Source: WLXB01 sp040221475 (GTDB lineage Bacteria; Pseudomonadota; Alphaproteobacteria; Rhodospirillales; Rhodospirillaceae). From it: 64,000 nucleotides of DNA. The translations under genes and the position numbers were made by a program. The stretch is from contig JAVKEJ010000058.1 of assembly GCA_040221475.1 (NCBI GenBank), forward strand, positions 372,001 through 436,000, in the 5' to 3' direction. The notes under the pieces were generated by a model, which searched no databases, had not been told where the DNA came from, and was given only the letters and a program-made list of their open reading frames with translations. Below, one piece after another: positions 44,376 through 53,818 of the stretch. Numbering within the stretch: the stretch's first letter is position 1; each line of letters opens with the position of its first letter.

Positions 44376-45125
44376 ATGAGGGTAACCCTTTTCAAGTTTA
44401 AGCCGGTCATGGGACTTCCTGATCCGAGCCCCTTCTGTTTCAAGCTTGAGACCTATCTCCGTATGGCAGGTATTGATTACACAGTGGCCGACGACAAACG
44501 CAAGAAAGCGCCAACCGGAAAGCGCCCCTTTATTATCGATGAAGATGGCAAAGTGATGGCGGATAGCGGCCTCATCATCGACTCTTTGGAAGCGAAAAAC
44601 GGTTATCCAATTGATGGCAAGCTGACATTGTCCGAGCGCGCTGAAAACCTCGCCTTTCAGAGATTAATGGACGAGCATTTGTACTGGACCCTTGTTTACG
44701 GTCGCTGGATTGACCCTGCGGGCGTCAGGGAATGGACGCCATTTATGAAAGACGTGTTGGGCGTGCCAGGGTTTGTGTTGAAGCTTCTTAAGCCAGTGGC
44801 ACAACGCATTGTCAGAAATCAACTGAAGGGGCACGGTATGGGGCGTCACTCCCCGAAGGTAATCTTTGAGATGGGCATTTCCGATATCCGCGCGTTGGCC
44901 CATTGGTTAGGTCAGAAGGAGTGGGGATTCGGCGGTCAACCAACGACCTTCGATGCCAGTTTATCCGCCTATGTGGGCGAGATCATCGCGCAGCCCTGGG
45001 ACAACCCCCTAACGATAGAAACACGAAAACATCGTAATCTGGTTGCCCATTTTGAGCGCATGATGACAAGGTACTATCCAGAATTGACAGTGAGTGACAC
45101 TTGCGTTTCAGGAGATCAGGCATGA
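44376..45125 (+). CDS. glutathione S-transferase family protein
   Basis: A 249-residue GST-fold protein. The N-terminal thioredoxin-like domain has PDPSPFCFKLETYLRMAGI and KRPFIIDEDGKVMADSGLI, the latter carrying the Pro and Asp-Ser used to bind glutathione. The C-terminal domain is helical and resembles the metaxin/failed-axon-like group (FDASLSAYVGEIIAQPWDNP). The start is ATG 44376, with AAGGAG ten bases upstream. The stop overlaps the sulfurtransferase start by 4 bases, linking glutathione chemistry with sulfane-sulfur transfer. The substrate is unknown. Confidence 0.82.
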   Translation: MRVTLFKFKPVMGLPDPSPFCFKLETYLRMAGIDYTVADDKRKKAPTGKRPFIIDEDGKVMADSGLIIDSLEAKNGYPIDGKLTLSERAENLAFQRLMDEHLYWTLVYGRWIDPAGVREWTPFMKDVLGVPGFVLKLLKPVAQRIVRNQLKGHGMGRHSPKVIFEMGISDIRALAHWLGQKEWGFGGQPTTFDASLSAYVGEIIAQPWDNPLTIETRKHRNLVAHFERMMTRYYPELTVSDTCVSGDQA

Positions 45126-46015
45126 CTGATAAAGGATATAAAACCCCCCAGCTACTCATTGAGACCGCTGACCTAGAACCGATCCTTGGTACTCAAGATC
45201 TTCGGATCATAGATTGCAATGTTAACATGGGCCCAAAGCCCGGCGGAGGGTACGACATCCGGTCTGGGAAAGAGGACTATGAAAAAGCCCATATTCCAGG
45301 TGCGGTGTTCTTGGATTTTCTCTCCGAGTTGTCTGGCGCGCATCCCACACTCCGTTTCATGATGCCGACTGCGGAGGAATTTGCACAGATTGTTGGAGCG
45401 GCAGGCATAGGGGATGGGCACCGAGTGGTGTTGTATTCGCGGGGCGCAAATTTTTGGGCGACGCGATTGTTTTTGATGTTCCGTGCCTTTGGGTTTGACC
45501 GCTGTCAGGTTTTGAACGGTGCGTGGGATAAATGGGTGGCAGAGGGTCGCCCCATAACGACGGATAGGCCGAATTATTCACCAGCAAAGTTTACACCTCA
45601 TCCTCGCCCTGGACAGATCATTGGTAAAGAGGATGTTTTGGCCGCTGTGCAGCGCAAAGACACATGCTTGATAAACGCTTTGTCCCCAGATGTCTTTTCA
45701 GGAGAAACGTTCAGCGCGGCCTATGGCCGTCCCGGACATATTGAGGGCAGCGTCAATCTCTATGCTTATGACTTGATCGATAAATCTGACAATACCTTTG
45801 TTGATGCCGAGACCATGCGCAAAAAATTCGACGCGATTGGTGCGTTCGAAAAGAATAAAATCATCACCTACTGCGGTGGTGGCATTTCGGCGACGACTGA
45901 TTCTTTTGCCTTGCTCTTGCTCGGACGTGAGGATGTGGCTCTCTATGATGGGTCTATGACCGAGTGGGGCCCGGATAAGAGCCTGCCCATGAGCACGGGG
46001 GTAAAAAGGGTGTGA
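45122..46015 (+). CDS. thiosulfate/3-mercaptopyruvate sulfurtransferase
   Basis: A 297-residue two-rhodanese-domain protein. The N-terminal domain (about 15-145) is the inactive copy; the C-terminal domain (about 165-285) has the active-site loop YCGGGISAT with the persulfide-forming Cys. The Gly-rich loop is closer to the mercaptopyruvate type (CGSG) than to the basic rhodanese loop (CRKG), so a mercaptopyruvate or glutathione persulfide donor is likelier than thiosulfate. The start is ATG 45122 with AGGAG upstream. It lies in an operon with the preceding glutathione S-transferase. Confidence 0.87.
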   Translation: MTDKGYKTPQLLIETADLEPILGTQDLRIIDCNVNMGPKPGGGYDIRSGKEDYEKAHIPGAVFLDFLSELSGAHPTLRFMMPTAEEFAQIVGAAGIGDGHRVVLYSRGANFWATRLFLMFRAFGFDRCQVLNGAWDKWVAEGRPITTDRPNYSPAKFTPHPRPGQIIGKEDVLAAVQRKDTCLINALSPDVFSGETFSAAYGRPGHIEGSVNLYAYDLIDKSDNTFVDAETMRKKFDAIGAFEKNKIITYCGGGISATTDSFALLLLGREDVALYDGSMTEWGPDKSLPMSTGVKRV

Positions 46016-46016
46016 A

Positions 46017-47537
46017 TTAAATTATCTTATCCCATTCTGTTTTGTACATTTCACGCAGAACATTTTTTTGTACTTTTCCCATGGCATTGCGCGGCAGGGC
46101 ATCTGCTCGAATGACAGCCTTAGGCACTTTGTAATTCGCCAGATGTGCCTTGAGGTCTAAACGCAACTGGTCCCCGTCAAATGTTTTGTTGTTGGCGACG
46201 ACAATGGCTAAACCTGCTTCTCCAAAATCAGGGTGGGGCATGCCTACAATAGCACTCTCTTCTACACCTTCTAAGGTATCCAAAGCCTGCTCAATTTCTT
46301 TTGGAAAAACATTAAAGCCGCCTGAGATAAACATGTCTGTTGCGCGTCCTACCAGAACGAGTTGCCCATCGGGACCAATCAGTCCGATGTCGCCGGTTCG
46401 AAAAAAACCATCATTGGTGAAATCGTCTGCTGTTTTTTCAGGTTTGTTCCAGTAGCCAGAAAACAAACTAGGTCCTTGAATTTGAACGTCGCCAACCTCG
46501 CCAGCACTGACCGGTTTGTCATGTTTGTTGCACACGCGTAGCAAGACAGTTTTTAGTGGCTTGCCAACTGTTCCGGCCATGCGCGGCGTTTCCAGTGTTG
46601 CACTGGTGATAATGCCGGCTTCGGTCATGCCATAACGCTCGACAATCGTATGTCCGGTTTTGGCGGTAAACGCGTTGAATGTTTCTTCTCGCAGAGGAGC
46701 CGAGCCGCAAATGAATAGGCGGATTGAAGCGCAAGCCTCTTCGGTAAGCTCTGGTTCTTTCAGCAGTCGTGTGTAGTACGTTGGAACGCCCATAAAGATG
46801 GTCGACTTCGCTAGTGCTTTCACAACTTCTTTGGGCTCAAATTTTGGATGAAAACGCAGAGAAGCGCCACTCAGGAGAACGGTATTTGTCGCAACAAAAA
46901 GGCCGTGCGTGTGGAAGATCGGAAGTGCATGCAGCACCACGTCGCCGGGTTTGATGTGCCAGACAGCTTTTAATGAACGCGCATTTGCCGCGAGTGCCCC
47001 ATGACTCAGCATCGCCCCTTTGGGCTGGCCGGTTGTGCCCGATGAATAAAGAAGGGCTGCCAAGTCGGCTTCGTTACACTCAACTGTATTAAAATCGAAG
47101 GCATGTACCTTCATATGCTCCGCCGCGCTGCCGTTTCCATTCGCATCTAATGTCAGGCAGTGTGTGTCTTTGTGGTGTTCTAGAAGACCAGAAATTTCTG
47201 TCAGTCGTGAGGGGTCGCAAACGATCAGTTTTGGTGTGGCGTCGTTCAGGAAATAACTCAGCTCTTTGCCGGAGTAAGCTGTGTTCAGCGGCAGATAGAC
47301 GACGCCCGCGCGCAGGCATCCAAGGTACAACATTAAAGCTGCAGTAGACTTTTCCACTTGTACGGCAACGCGATCTCCTTTGGATAAGCCCAGTGCGGTA
47401 AGGGCGTTTGCAAACTGCGCGGAAGCTTGCTCAACGTTGCAATATGAGATGGTTGTTCCATCCGCATGCGTAATAAATGGATGGTTTAAGTCAGTTAGAA
47501 AATGTTTGCGAAAAACAGAGTAGAGATTGGCTGACAT
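46017..47537 (-). CDS. matB: malonyl-CoA synthetase-like acyl-CoA ligase
   Basis: A 506-residue ANL-family ligase. It has YSSGTTGQPKGAMLSH, LPIFHTHGLF, the adenylate motif VERYGMTEAG, FFRTGDIGLIG and the hinge/lysine region NAMGKVQKNVLRE. The segments LYLGCLRAGVVYLPLNTAY and FNVFPKEIEQALDTLEGV closely resemble alphaproteobacterial MatB, which makes malonyl-CoA or methylmalonyl-CoA from the free diacid. No matA or matC is adjacent. It would feed a C3/C4 dicarboxylate into CoA metabolism. MatB is the best call, though related ligases with other short acids are possible. Confidence 0.8.
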   Translation of the reverse strand: MSANLYSVFRKHFLTDLNHPFITHADGTTISYCNVEQASAQFANALTALGLSKGDRVAVQVEKSTAALMLYLGCLRAGVVYLPLNTAYSGKELSYFLNDATPKLIVCDPSRLTEISGLLEHHKDTHCLTLDANGNGSAAEHMKVHAFDFNTVECNEADLAALLYSSGTTGQPKGAMLSHGALAANARSLKAVWHIKPGDVVLHALPIFHTHGLFVATNTVLLSGASLRFHPKFEPKEVVKALAKSTIFMGVPTYYTRLLKEPELTEEACASIRLFICGSAPLREETFNAFTAKTGHTIVERYGMTEAGIITSATLETPRMAGTVGKPLKTVLLRVCNKHDKPVSAGEVGDVQIQGPSLFSGYWNKPEKTADDFTNDGFFRTGDIGLIGPDGQLVLVGRATDMFISGGFNVFPKEIEQALDTLEGVEESAIVGMPHPDFGEAGLAIVVANNKTFDGDQLRLDLKAHLANYKVPKAVIRADALPRNAMGKVQKNVLREMYKTEWDKII

Positions 47538-47620
47538 ACTAAAGGCGTGCGCTCCTTAAAGAGGTACACCTGTTTTCACTAAACCAGAGTCATAGCGCAA
47601 GTCCAGATTAACGGGTCACA

Positions 47621-47836
47621 TTAAACAGTTATGTTGAGTTCCTGGCCCCGGTCTTCGCGCTTTGCGGCTTCGTCAATCTCTTGCTGCCATATGGCGTCTT
47701 CTTGAATTGCCCGTGCCCTGCCGCCTTCGTTTGGGTCTTGGCCACGCGCAGCGTCCGTCGCATCCGGCTGCTTGACGGCTTGTGTTTGCTGCAATGCGGG
47801 CTGGATAATAGTGCTGGCGGCAGTAATCTCGGACAT
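47621..47836 (-). CDS. small hydrophilic protein of unknown function
   Basis: A 71-residue charged protein with an Ala/Gln-rich N terminus (MSEITAASTIIQPALQQTQ) and a charged helix (IWQQEIDEAAKREDRGQE). An excellent ribosome-binding site (GGAGG, seven bases before the ATG) supports it being translated, and other frames over the same bases lack one. It has no signal or membrane segment. I do not recognise a family. It lies between a flavoprotein and the matB-like gene on the same strand. Confidence 0.6.
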   Translation of the reverse strand: MSEITAASTIIQPALQQTQAVKQPDATDAARGQDPNEGGRARAIQEDAIWQQEIDEAAKREDRGQELNITV

Positions 47837-47935
47837 CTGAGTTCCTCCACATACTTATATTTATAAACATAAGCACTCAGGTTGGAATCTCAATGCACAA
47901 CACTGTAACCGATAAAGCTCATAAAAAACAGCAGG

Positions 47936-49144
47936 TTAGAGCTCTTTTATGGGGGTTTCAGGATCTGAAAGCCGAGTCGTGTCGGGCGAAATGTTGGCGG
48001 CGATGGCTTTCTTGCTCTGCAAAAAGTCTTTGGGTCGGTTTATTGCGTTAATGGCGACCAGCCGACCCTCTCTTAAATAACAGATAGAAAACGACCTTGA
48101 ATTAGGGTCTCCCCGAATAATCACATCATCCCCAGGATCGTTAATGCCCGCCATTTGTAGTTTGACGTCATACTGATCAGACCAGAACCAGGGAATTTCG
48201 GCATAGGGTGTTTGATGCCCCAGAATTGTGTTCGCGGCCGTCTTTCCCTGACTCAGTGCGTTTTGCACTGATTCCAAACGCAATCTCCGGTTCAGAAGTA
48301 CATTCGGATGGTTGCTGCAGTCGCCGATGGCATAAACATGTTCTGAAGACGTGCGAGTTAAATCATCCACGACAATGCCATTGTCTACTTTAAGGTGGGC
48401 GCTCTCAGCGAGTTCCGTGTTCGGAATGATCCCAATGCCAATAACCACCAAATCTGCTTTTACCTCTGTACCATCGAGACATTTCACGTGATGTACGAGC
48501 ATGTCGCCCAAGAACCCTGACACTGTGACCGCGGTGCGTATATCAACCCCCTCCTCGCGGTGCAGTTTTTCGTAGAACGCAGAAGCTTCTGGTGCGGCGA
48601 CCCGGCTTAAAACCCGTTGATCAGATTCCAATACGGTGACGCTGCAACCCAGTTTTGCAGCAACAGCGGCCACTTCCAGCCCAATGTACCCGCCGCCAAC
48701 AATAGCGAGCTTGAGTCCGGATTTCATTTGATCGCGAAATCCCAGTACGTCGTTTATGGTCCGCAGGTAGTGAATTCCCTGAAGATTTGCGCCTGGAACA
48801 CTGAGGCGACGGACCCGCCCGCCAGTCGCTAAAATAATATCTGTGGATTGTAGTAATTCACCATTGCCGAGTGTCACCCCAAGTCCGGGTTCAATCGCGG
48901 TTACGGTTTCATTCAGCTTTAGGGTGATATCCCGCTCAGCATAAAAGCCCGAGGTCCTCAAGTATAAGCGCTCAAGATCAAGAGTCCCGGCGAGAAACTG
49001 CTTCGACAGGGCGGGGCGCTCATAGGGAATATAAGGTTCATCGCCGACGAGTGTGAGAGGGCCGGTAAAACCGCCCTGACGCAATGATATGGCGGCTTGG
49101 CCTCCCGCTTCGCCTGCGCCAACAATTACCACAGACTGGGTCAT
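47936..49144 (-). CDS. ferredoxin/rubredoxin reductase-like FAD oxidoreductase
   Basis: A 402-residue flavoprotein of the ferredoxin-NAD(P)+ reductase type used with Rieske oxygenases and P450 systems. It has the N-terminal FAD motif VIVGAGEAGGQAAISLRQGGF, EPYIPYERPALSK, the central NAD motif LAIVGGGYIGLEVAAVAAKLG, and YAIGDCSNH, followed by the reductase C-terminal domain starting at IPWFWSDQYDVKLQ. It would pass electrons from NAD(P)H to a [2Fe-2S] ferredoxin. No ferredoxin or oxygenase gene lies in the window, so its partner is encoded elsewhere. Confidence 0.88.
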   Translation of the reverse strand: MTQSVVIVGAGEAGGQAAISLRQGGFTGPLTLVGDEPYIPYERPALSKQFLAGTLDLERLYLRTSGFYAERDITLKLNETVTAIEPGLGVTLGNGELLQSTDIILATGGRVRRLSVPGANLQGIHYLRTINDVLGFRDQMKSGLKLAIVGGGYIGLEVAAVAAKLGCSVTVLESDQRVLSRVAAPEASAFYEKLHREEGVDIRTAVTVSGFLGDMLVHHVKCLDGTEVKADLVVIGIGIIPNTELAESAHLKVDNGIVVDDLTRTSSEHVYAIGDCSNHPNVLLNRRLRLESVQNALSQGKTAANTILGHQTPYAEIPWFWSDQYDVKLQMAGINDPGDDVIIRGDPNSRSFSICYLREGRLVAINAINRPKDFLQSKKAIAANISPDTTRLSDPETPIKEL

Positions 49145-49203
49145 CTGAGTCCCACTTTCATATCATTCTTGTTGGCTGCTGTGCTTAAGAAGTTGCGTAA
49201 TAG

Positions 49204-49797
49204 TTAGTCTTTGATTGATCCGCCGGCAACGAGATGATCGATCTCATCCTGAGATAAGCCGTCGCCACCATTTTTCTGAGGTGCTTTCGGTCGGGGTGTC
49301 CCTTTGCCCCTACGATCTTCTTCTATTTCACTTGCAGAGACCGTTCTCCGGCGCCTGTCTGGGCCAAAGTAGCCTCCAACATCAACAAATGGTCTTGGCC
49401 GTTCAATCACTTCCCGAATTCTCAGGAACACACCTTTGGCTGTGATCGGCATAGCGATATATTCTGTAACGCCAGCGTTCCGCGCCTCAATTACTTTTTC
49501 GCGACGGGTCTCGCTGGTCACCATAATGATGGGTGTGAACTTAACAGGGGTTGGCTGGTCGCGAACAGATTTTAGAAAATCCAATCCATTTACAGGACTC
49601 ATGCGCCATCCTGTGAGAACGATGTCAGGCTCCAAGGCCCGAACGGCTGCGAGACCATCACCACCATCACGCGCTTCTTCAATACGCTTCGCCCCAAGCG
49701 TTTCGAGGACGCTTTTCAGCATCCTGCGCATGTAAACCTTGTTGTCGATCACTAGAAATGTGATCGGCTTTAGGTAGTCTGAGGTCGGTTGGACCAT
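49204..49797 (-). CDS. CheY-like receiver protein with degenerate phosphorylation site
   Basis: A 197-residue protein with an N-terminal receiver fold (about residues 10-135) and an arginine-rich disordered tail (YFGPDRRRR). The fold is clear: FLVIDNKVYMRRML, DIVLTGWRMSPVNGL, IIMVTSETRREKV and the Lys-switch region. The phospho-acceptor Asp, expected after LT in LTDWxM, is Gly (codon GGA), and the first acidic pair is DN not DD, so normal phosphorylation is not expected. The start is ATG 49797, since the upstream extension begins with TTG. It follows the histidine kinase by 92 bases, suggesting a phosphorylation-independent partner of that kinase. Confidence 0.82.
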   Translation of the reverse strand: MVQPTSDYLKPITFLVIDNKVYMRRMLKSVLETLGAKRIEEARDGGDGLAAVRALEPDIVLTGWRMSPVNGLDFLKSVRDQPTPVKFTPIIMVTSETRREKVIEARNAGVTEYIAMPITAKGVFLRIREVIERPRPFVDVGGYFGPDRRRRTVSASEIEEDRRGKGTPRPKAPQKNGGDGLSQDEIDHLVAGGSIKD

Positions 49798-49889
49798 TTT
49801 GTGACCAAAGTCCCCGCATCCACGCTCAGTCGATACCGAGCTCTTTCCCAATCGATAAACTATTTCGAAACTGGTGAAAAATCAAAGCC

Positions 49890-52073
49890 CTAGACGTTTC
49901 TTAGTTCATCAAATGGTGGTGGCCGGGATTGGAAGGTAATGCAAAACGTAGATCCGGCGCCAGGGGTCGAGTCGACTCGCAGTGAGCCGCCATGCAGTTC
50001 GATTAAACTTTTAACCACGGCTAACCCCAAGCCAGTCCCCTCACTTTGGGGCTGCCCAGGTTCAATGACCCTCTCGAAAGGGTTGAAAATGCGCCCTATA
50101 TCAGTTTTTGCGATTCCGATTCCATTGTCTTTAACGCAAATTTCCACATTACCTTTGCCATTACCGGCCCGAAGAGTTGTTGCCGTGACGTCAATTTTTC
50201 CACCGATATGAGTAAACTGGACAGCATTGGCGATGAGATTAAACAAAACCTGCTTCAGCGCCCTCAAATCCGCATAAATTGTCATATGTTCATGTTCAAA
50301 ACGTGCAGACAAAGCTTGACGCTTACCTATAGCTCTGGGTTGCATCAGGTTGAGCGTTGAGTCGATGACAGAGTTTAAATCAACATCTTCAGGGTTAAGT
50401 GTAATTTGACCTTCTTCGACTTTGGCCAAATCAAGGATATCGTTGATCAAATCCAGAAGGTGCTCCCCGCTGGAATGAATGTCTGCCGCATAATCTTCAT
50501 AGGACCGTCTGCTTTCTCTCCCAAGCAAGTTATCTCTGATAACTTCCGAGAAACCTAATATGGCATTGAGTGGAGTCCTGAGTTCGTGGCTCATGGTTGA
50601 AAGAAAGGTTGATTTAGCTCTGCTGGCGGCTTCGGCATCTCTTAATGCAGCATCTAATCGTTCTTGTGATTGACGCAGTTCATTAATCGTCTCAGTGAGT
50701 TCCTGTTCTTTCGACTGACGTGTCTCTTCTTCCTTTTTTTGTGGTGTAATATCTGTAATTGAGCCAACGGTTCTTATGGGCTGCTTGTCAGGGCCACGGT
50801 CCGTATCCGCACTGGCGCGAATCCAAACTATTTGTCCATCTGGTCTCAGAATCCTGTATTCCTCTTCAAAGGGAGTTCCGTTCTTGCGGTGCTCAGATGC
50901 AGCAAGGTCAACTCTGGCTTTGTCGTCAGGGTGCGCTATTTCACGCAATAAATTCTCAGTATCTAGAACTGTGTTCCTGTCATAACCGGTGATGTCCCAC
51001 ATTTTCTCGGACCATATAACTTGTTTTGTATTGTGGTCGCGTTCCCAAAACCCAACGCCGGCCACGCGCACGGCGCGGTCATATCTGTTGCGACTTTGCT
51101 CTAAGTCAGTGGTGATAGACGCCGCGAGTGAGATCGCCCGTTCCCGGGTTGTAGCTTCCAACCATAAAATTCCCCCCAAAAGTGTGGCGATAACGGTGCC
51201 AAGGACAACAATCATACTGACCGGCAGCGCCAGAGGCGCGATATAAAATCCGCGATCAGCTGTGATAAACAGCGTGAGTGGGCGTCCTGCCATCATGACC
51301 GTTCGCGTGCCTGTATAAAACGCAGTTTCAGTGGTCGCTCCGTCTCTACATATCTGAGAAACTTTAGATTGCGCTGAAATTGTGTCGCCATCATGCAACG
51401 TCACGCAGATTGGGAACTCGATTTCACGTATAATGGCGTCTAGCAATTCTCCTGCTGAGAAGCTGATAAAGATCAAATTTTTTGCTGATTCCGGCTCACT
51501 CAACGGTTGCTCTAAGACAGGTGCAATCATTGCATAAGCCGGGGCAATATTTGGGCTGTACGCGTTTCTAACAACTTCCGTTAAGGAAGCCTTACCTGTT
51601 TCCAGAGCTCTGCGAATAGCAGACCCGCTTTCTATGTCGTCGTAGGCATTCCGCCCTGATGACGCTTCAATTGTCTTGCCTGAAAAAAGTGTAATGTATC
51701 GTGCAACCACAGACTGTTCTGGTGGCAGTCGGTCGAACAGTCCCACATCCCAGATCTCAGGTCTCAGTTCTTGGCTTTGAATGATTGCAATATATGTTGC
51801 CCATTCCTCTAGAGTTAATGTCTTGTTGCTTGCAACGAAGCCCACCAAGCCCAACAGACGTTGCTCATAAGATTGGGCGGCACGCATCGTCCCAGCGCTC
51901 AACCCTTCCAGAAATCGAAAGAATAGCGTTTGCTCTCGATCATAAACGTCTCGTTGCGCCAAAAAAGCCGCACCTGCCGTCACGATAAGGCACAGAAAAG
52001 CAACGACTAAAGCAGGTCCCAGCCGGTTCAACGGTATCTTCAATTTTTTTCTATCTGGGCGGCTTGCCGTCAT
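49890..52073 (-). CDS. hybrid-sensing CHASE-PAS histidine kinase
   Basis: A 727-residue membrane kinase. It has a first membrane helix (about 18-38), a periplasmic CHASE domain (about 45-270), a second helix (about 283-303), a PAS/PAC domain (about 330-455, with EEEYRILRPDGQIVWIRAS), a short coiled coil, a HisKA domain with STMSHELRTPLNAILGFSEV (His about 495), and an HATPase domain with DNGIGI and GTGLGLAVV. CHASE domains sense small extracellular ligands. All catalytic boxes are intact. The adjacent receiver protein lacks its phospho-acceptor Asp, so the true phosphate acceptor may be encoded elsewhere. Confidence 0.92.
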   Translation of the reverse strand: MTASRPDRKKLKIPLNRLGPALVVAFLCLIVTAGAAFLAQRDVYDREQTLFFRFLEGLSAGTMRAAQSYEQRLLGLVGFVASNKTLTLEEWATYIAIIQSQELRPEIWDVGLFDRLPPEQSVVARYITLFSGKTIEASSGRNAYDDIESGSAIRRALETGKASLTEVVRNAYSPNIAPAYAMIAPVLEQPLSEPESAKNLIFISFSAGELLDAIIREIEFPICVTLHDGDTISAQSKVSQICRDGATTETAFYTGTRTVMMAGRPLTLFITADRGFYIAPLALPVSMIVVLGTVIATLLGGILWLEATTRERAISLAASITTDLEQSRNRYDRAVRVAGVGFWERDHNTKQVIWSEKMWDITGYDRNTVLDTENLLREIAHPDDKARVDLAASEHRKNGTPFEEEYRILRPDGQIVWIRASADTDRGPDKQPIRTVGSITDITPQKKEEETRQSKEQELTETINELRQSQERLDAALRDAEAASRAKSTFLSTMSHELRTPLNAILGFSEVIRDNLLGRESRRSYEDYAADIHSSGEHLLDLINDILDLAKVEEGQITLNPEDVDLNSVIDSTLNLMQPRAIGKRQALSARFEHEHMTIYADLRALKQVLFNLIANAVQFTHIGGKIDVTATTLRAGNGKGNVEICVKDNGIGIAKTDIGRIFNPFERVIEPGQPQSEGTGLGLAVVKSLIELHGGSLRVDSTPGAGSTFCITFQSRPPPFDELRNV

Positions 52074-52252
52074 AACGGTTTTGTTTTCTCATATATGTTC
52101 GTGTGCGCCTCTTTTATGGCATTCACACCTACTTCAGTTGGTCTTTACGCTTTATAATAGCCGATTATTAAAGTATCGCTCGTTACTCTATCTCATAGCC
52201 GTTCTCATGCGGATTGTCTGTTCAGTTGTTAGGTTTTTTTGACGTGAAGGCA

Positions 52253-52897
52253 ATGCGACGAAAGCAAAATCATGACGTCGCTGCGCGGTTGGCAGGCCAT
52301 GCCCCACGGACGTGGCAGCGTATGTTGTCGGGCCGTCGACTCAATATTCTTGACCCCTCACCAATAGATATCGAAATCGAAGATATTGCTTTGGGTTTGG
52401 CGCGCAATACGCGGTGGAATGGTCAAACAAAAGGCACTCACGGTTGGAGTGTGGCGCAACACTCGGATTTGGTGGTCGATATCGTCCGTCACCTCGACCC
52501 CAAAGCCAGGCCGGATGTTCTCATGGCCGCAAAGCTTCACGATGCCTCTGAATACGTCACCCACGATTTAATCACCCCTCTCAAAGCTGTCGTTGGTGAC
52601 GTGTTCAAGGAAGTCGAGGCGCGACTTCTCCAGGCTATCCGTCTGCGATTCGGACTGCCAGCAGAAATGCCGGAAGGCCACAAGCAATTGATTAAGAAGG
52701 CAGATCTCATTGCCGGAGCCACAGAAGCCATCCAGTTGGCTGGGTTTACAGAGCGGGAAGTAAAGACAGTCTTGGGGTTTAGGGAGAAACCTTTGAAAGG
52801 TGTTATACTCACCCCTGTGCCAGTGGCTGAGGCAGAGGCGGATTTCTTAACGGGGTTCCGTGCTCTGGAAGCCGCGATGATACTGCAAAAGAGATGA
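52253..52897 (+). CDS. HD-domain hydrolase (YfbR-like 5'-nucleotidase type)
   Basis: A 214-residue phosphohydrolase. The HD motif AAKLHDASEYVTHDLITPLK and upstream HGWSVAQHSDLVVDIV supply the metal-binding His-Asp set of YfbR/HDDC2-like deoxynucleotide 5'-nucleotidases. A second part (about 145-214) is helical. The start is ATG 52253, with GAAGG upstream; a TTG at 52214 would extend it. It is likely to dephosphorylate deoxynucleoside monophosphates, but substrate is inferred from family only. Confidence 0.8.
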   Translation: MRRKQNHDVAARLAGHAPRTWQRMLSGRRLNILDPSPIDIEIEDIALGLARNTRWNGQTKGTHGWSVAQHSDLVVDIVRHLDPKARPDVLMAAKLHDASEYVTHDLITPLKAVVGDVFKEVEARLLQAIRLRFGLPAEMPEGHKQLIKKADLIAGATEAIQLAGFTEREVKTVLGFREKPLKGVILTPVPVAEAEADFLTGFRALEAAMILQKR

Positions 52898-52961
52898 CGG
52901 CGATTTGTCAGTCTTCTGAATTGTGGCGCCGCCGCCAACTACATTTTTAGGAGGAATTGTC

Positions 52962-53408
52962 ATGTTTCTGAGTCGCACCGCGATTTATCTGATTATATTT
53001 GCCGCCTTAAACGGCCTCATAGCCGTGATCACGGGTTCATTAGCGGCTCATGGCATTGATGCGATCGCTCCGGCGGGTGAAAAGGCTGTGAGTTGGTTTT
53101 ATGATGCCAGCGATTTTCAAATGAAAATGGCGTTTGGGATTATTTTTGTCGCGCTCCTTCATGACCGCGTAGCCGAGGGACGCCCGCGACAACTGATGCT
53201 TGCGACCAGCGTTCTCTTTGGTATTGGAATCTTCTGTTTTTCAGGCGCGTTATATTCTTTATCGTTTGAAGGACCGGGAATTTTTGCCCCCGTCGGTGGG
53301 TTGTCGGCCATGCTCGGGTTTATCTGTTTGGCGATCGGGGCGATCTCCTCTGGTGCCAAGTCTCTGAAGCGGTCGGTATCTGATGCGAACCCTGAAGCCG
53401 CAGAATGA
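52962..53408 (+). CDS. DUF423-like small membrane protein
   Basis: A 148-residue protein with four hydrophobic segments. An LNGLIAVITGSLAAHG segment corresponds to the GAFGAHG signature of the DUF423 (YgdD) family, and AMLGFICLAIGAIS forms the last helix. The start is ATG 52962 with AGGAGG upstream; 13 codons of open frame before it are not used. Function is unknown. Its stop overlaps the next gene by 4 bases. Confidence 0.78.
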   Translation: MFLSRTAIYLIIFAALNGLIAVITGSLAAHGIDAIAPAGEKAVSWFYDASDFQMKMAFGIIFVALLHDRVAEGRPRQLMLATSVLFGIGIFCFSGALYSLSFEGPGIFAPVGGLSAMLGFICLAIGAISSGAKSLKRSVSDANPEAAE

Positions 53409-53818
53409 GTGCCGTACTGTTTGACGGGGTAACCTGGCTGGGTGTTTTTCTCGGCATGGTCGGGGCCATGGCCTGGGGCTCGCTGTACTATTCCCCGCTG
53501 ATGTTCATGAAGGCTTGGCTTGGGGCCATGGGCAAAGCATTGGAGGACATAACCAGCCCGGTTCAGGCTCTTATCAATGCCGCTGTAATGAATTTAGTCA
53601 CCGCGCTCGGCATCAATGTGGTGATGGTCATGCAGGGCGTCACATCCTTGAGCGGTGCCATTGGTGTTGCGGTCTTTTTGTGGGTTGTCTTTTGTCTCAC
53701 GACGGAACTGCTGCACGACCGCTACAACGACATTCCGGTAAAGCTCTCGGTGATCAACGCGGGCAACACGCTCGGCGCTTATATTGTGATGGCTGTGATT
53801 ATTCAGCTGCTGCGCTAG
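53405..53818 (+). CDS. DUF1761-like membrane protein
   Basis: A 137-residue membrane protein with four predicted helices. GMVGAMAWGSLYYSPLMFMKAW with a WGxxYYSP pattern is typical of the DUF1761 family. It is translationally coupled to the DUF423-like gene by an ATGA overlap. Function is unknown. It ends facing the catabolic operon on the minus strand. Confidence 0.75.
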   Translation: MSAVLFDGVTWLGVFLGMVGAMAWGSLYYSPLMFMKAWLGAMGKALEDITSPVQALINAAVMNLVTALGINVVMVMQGVTSLSGAIGVAVFLWVVFCLTTELLHDRYNDIPVKLSVINAGNTLGAYIVMAVIIQLLR

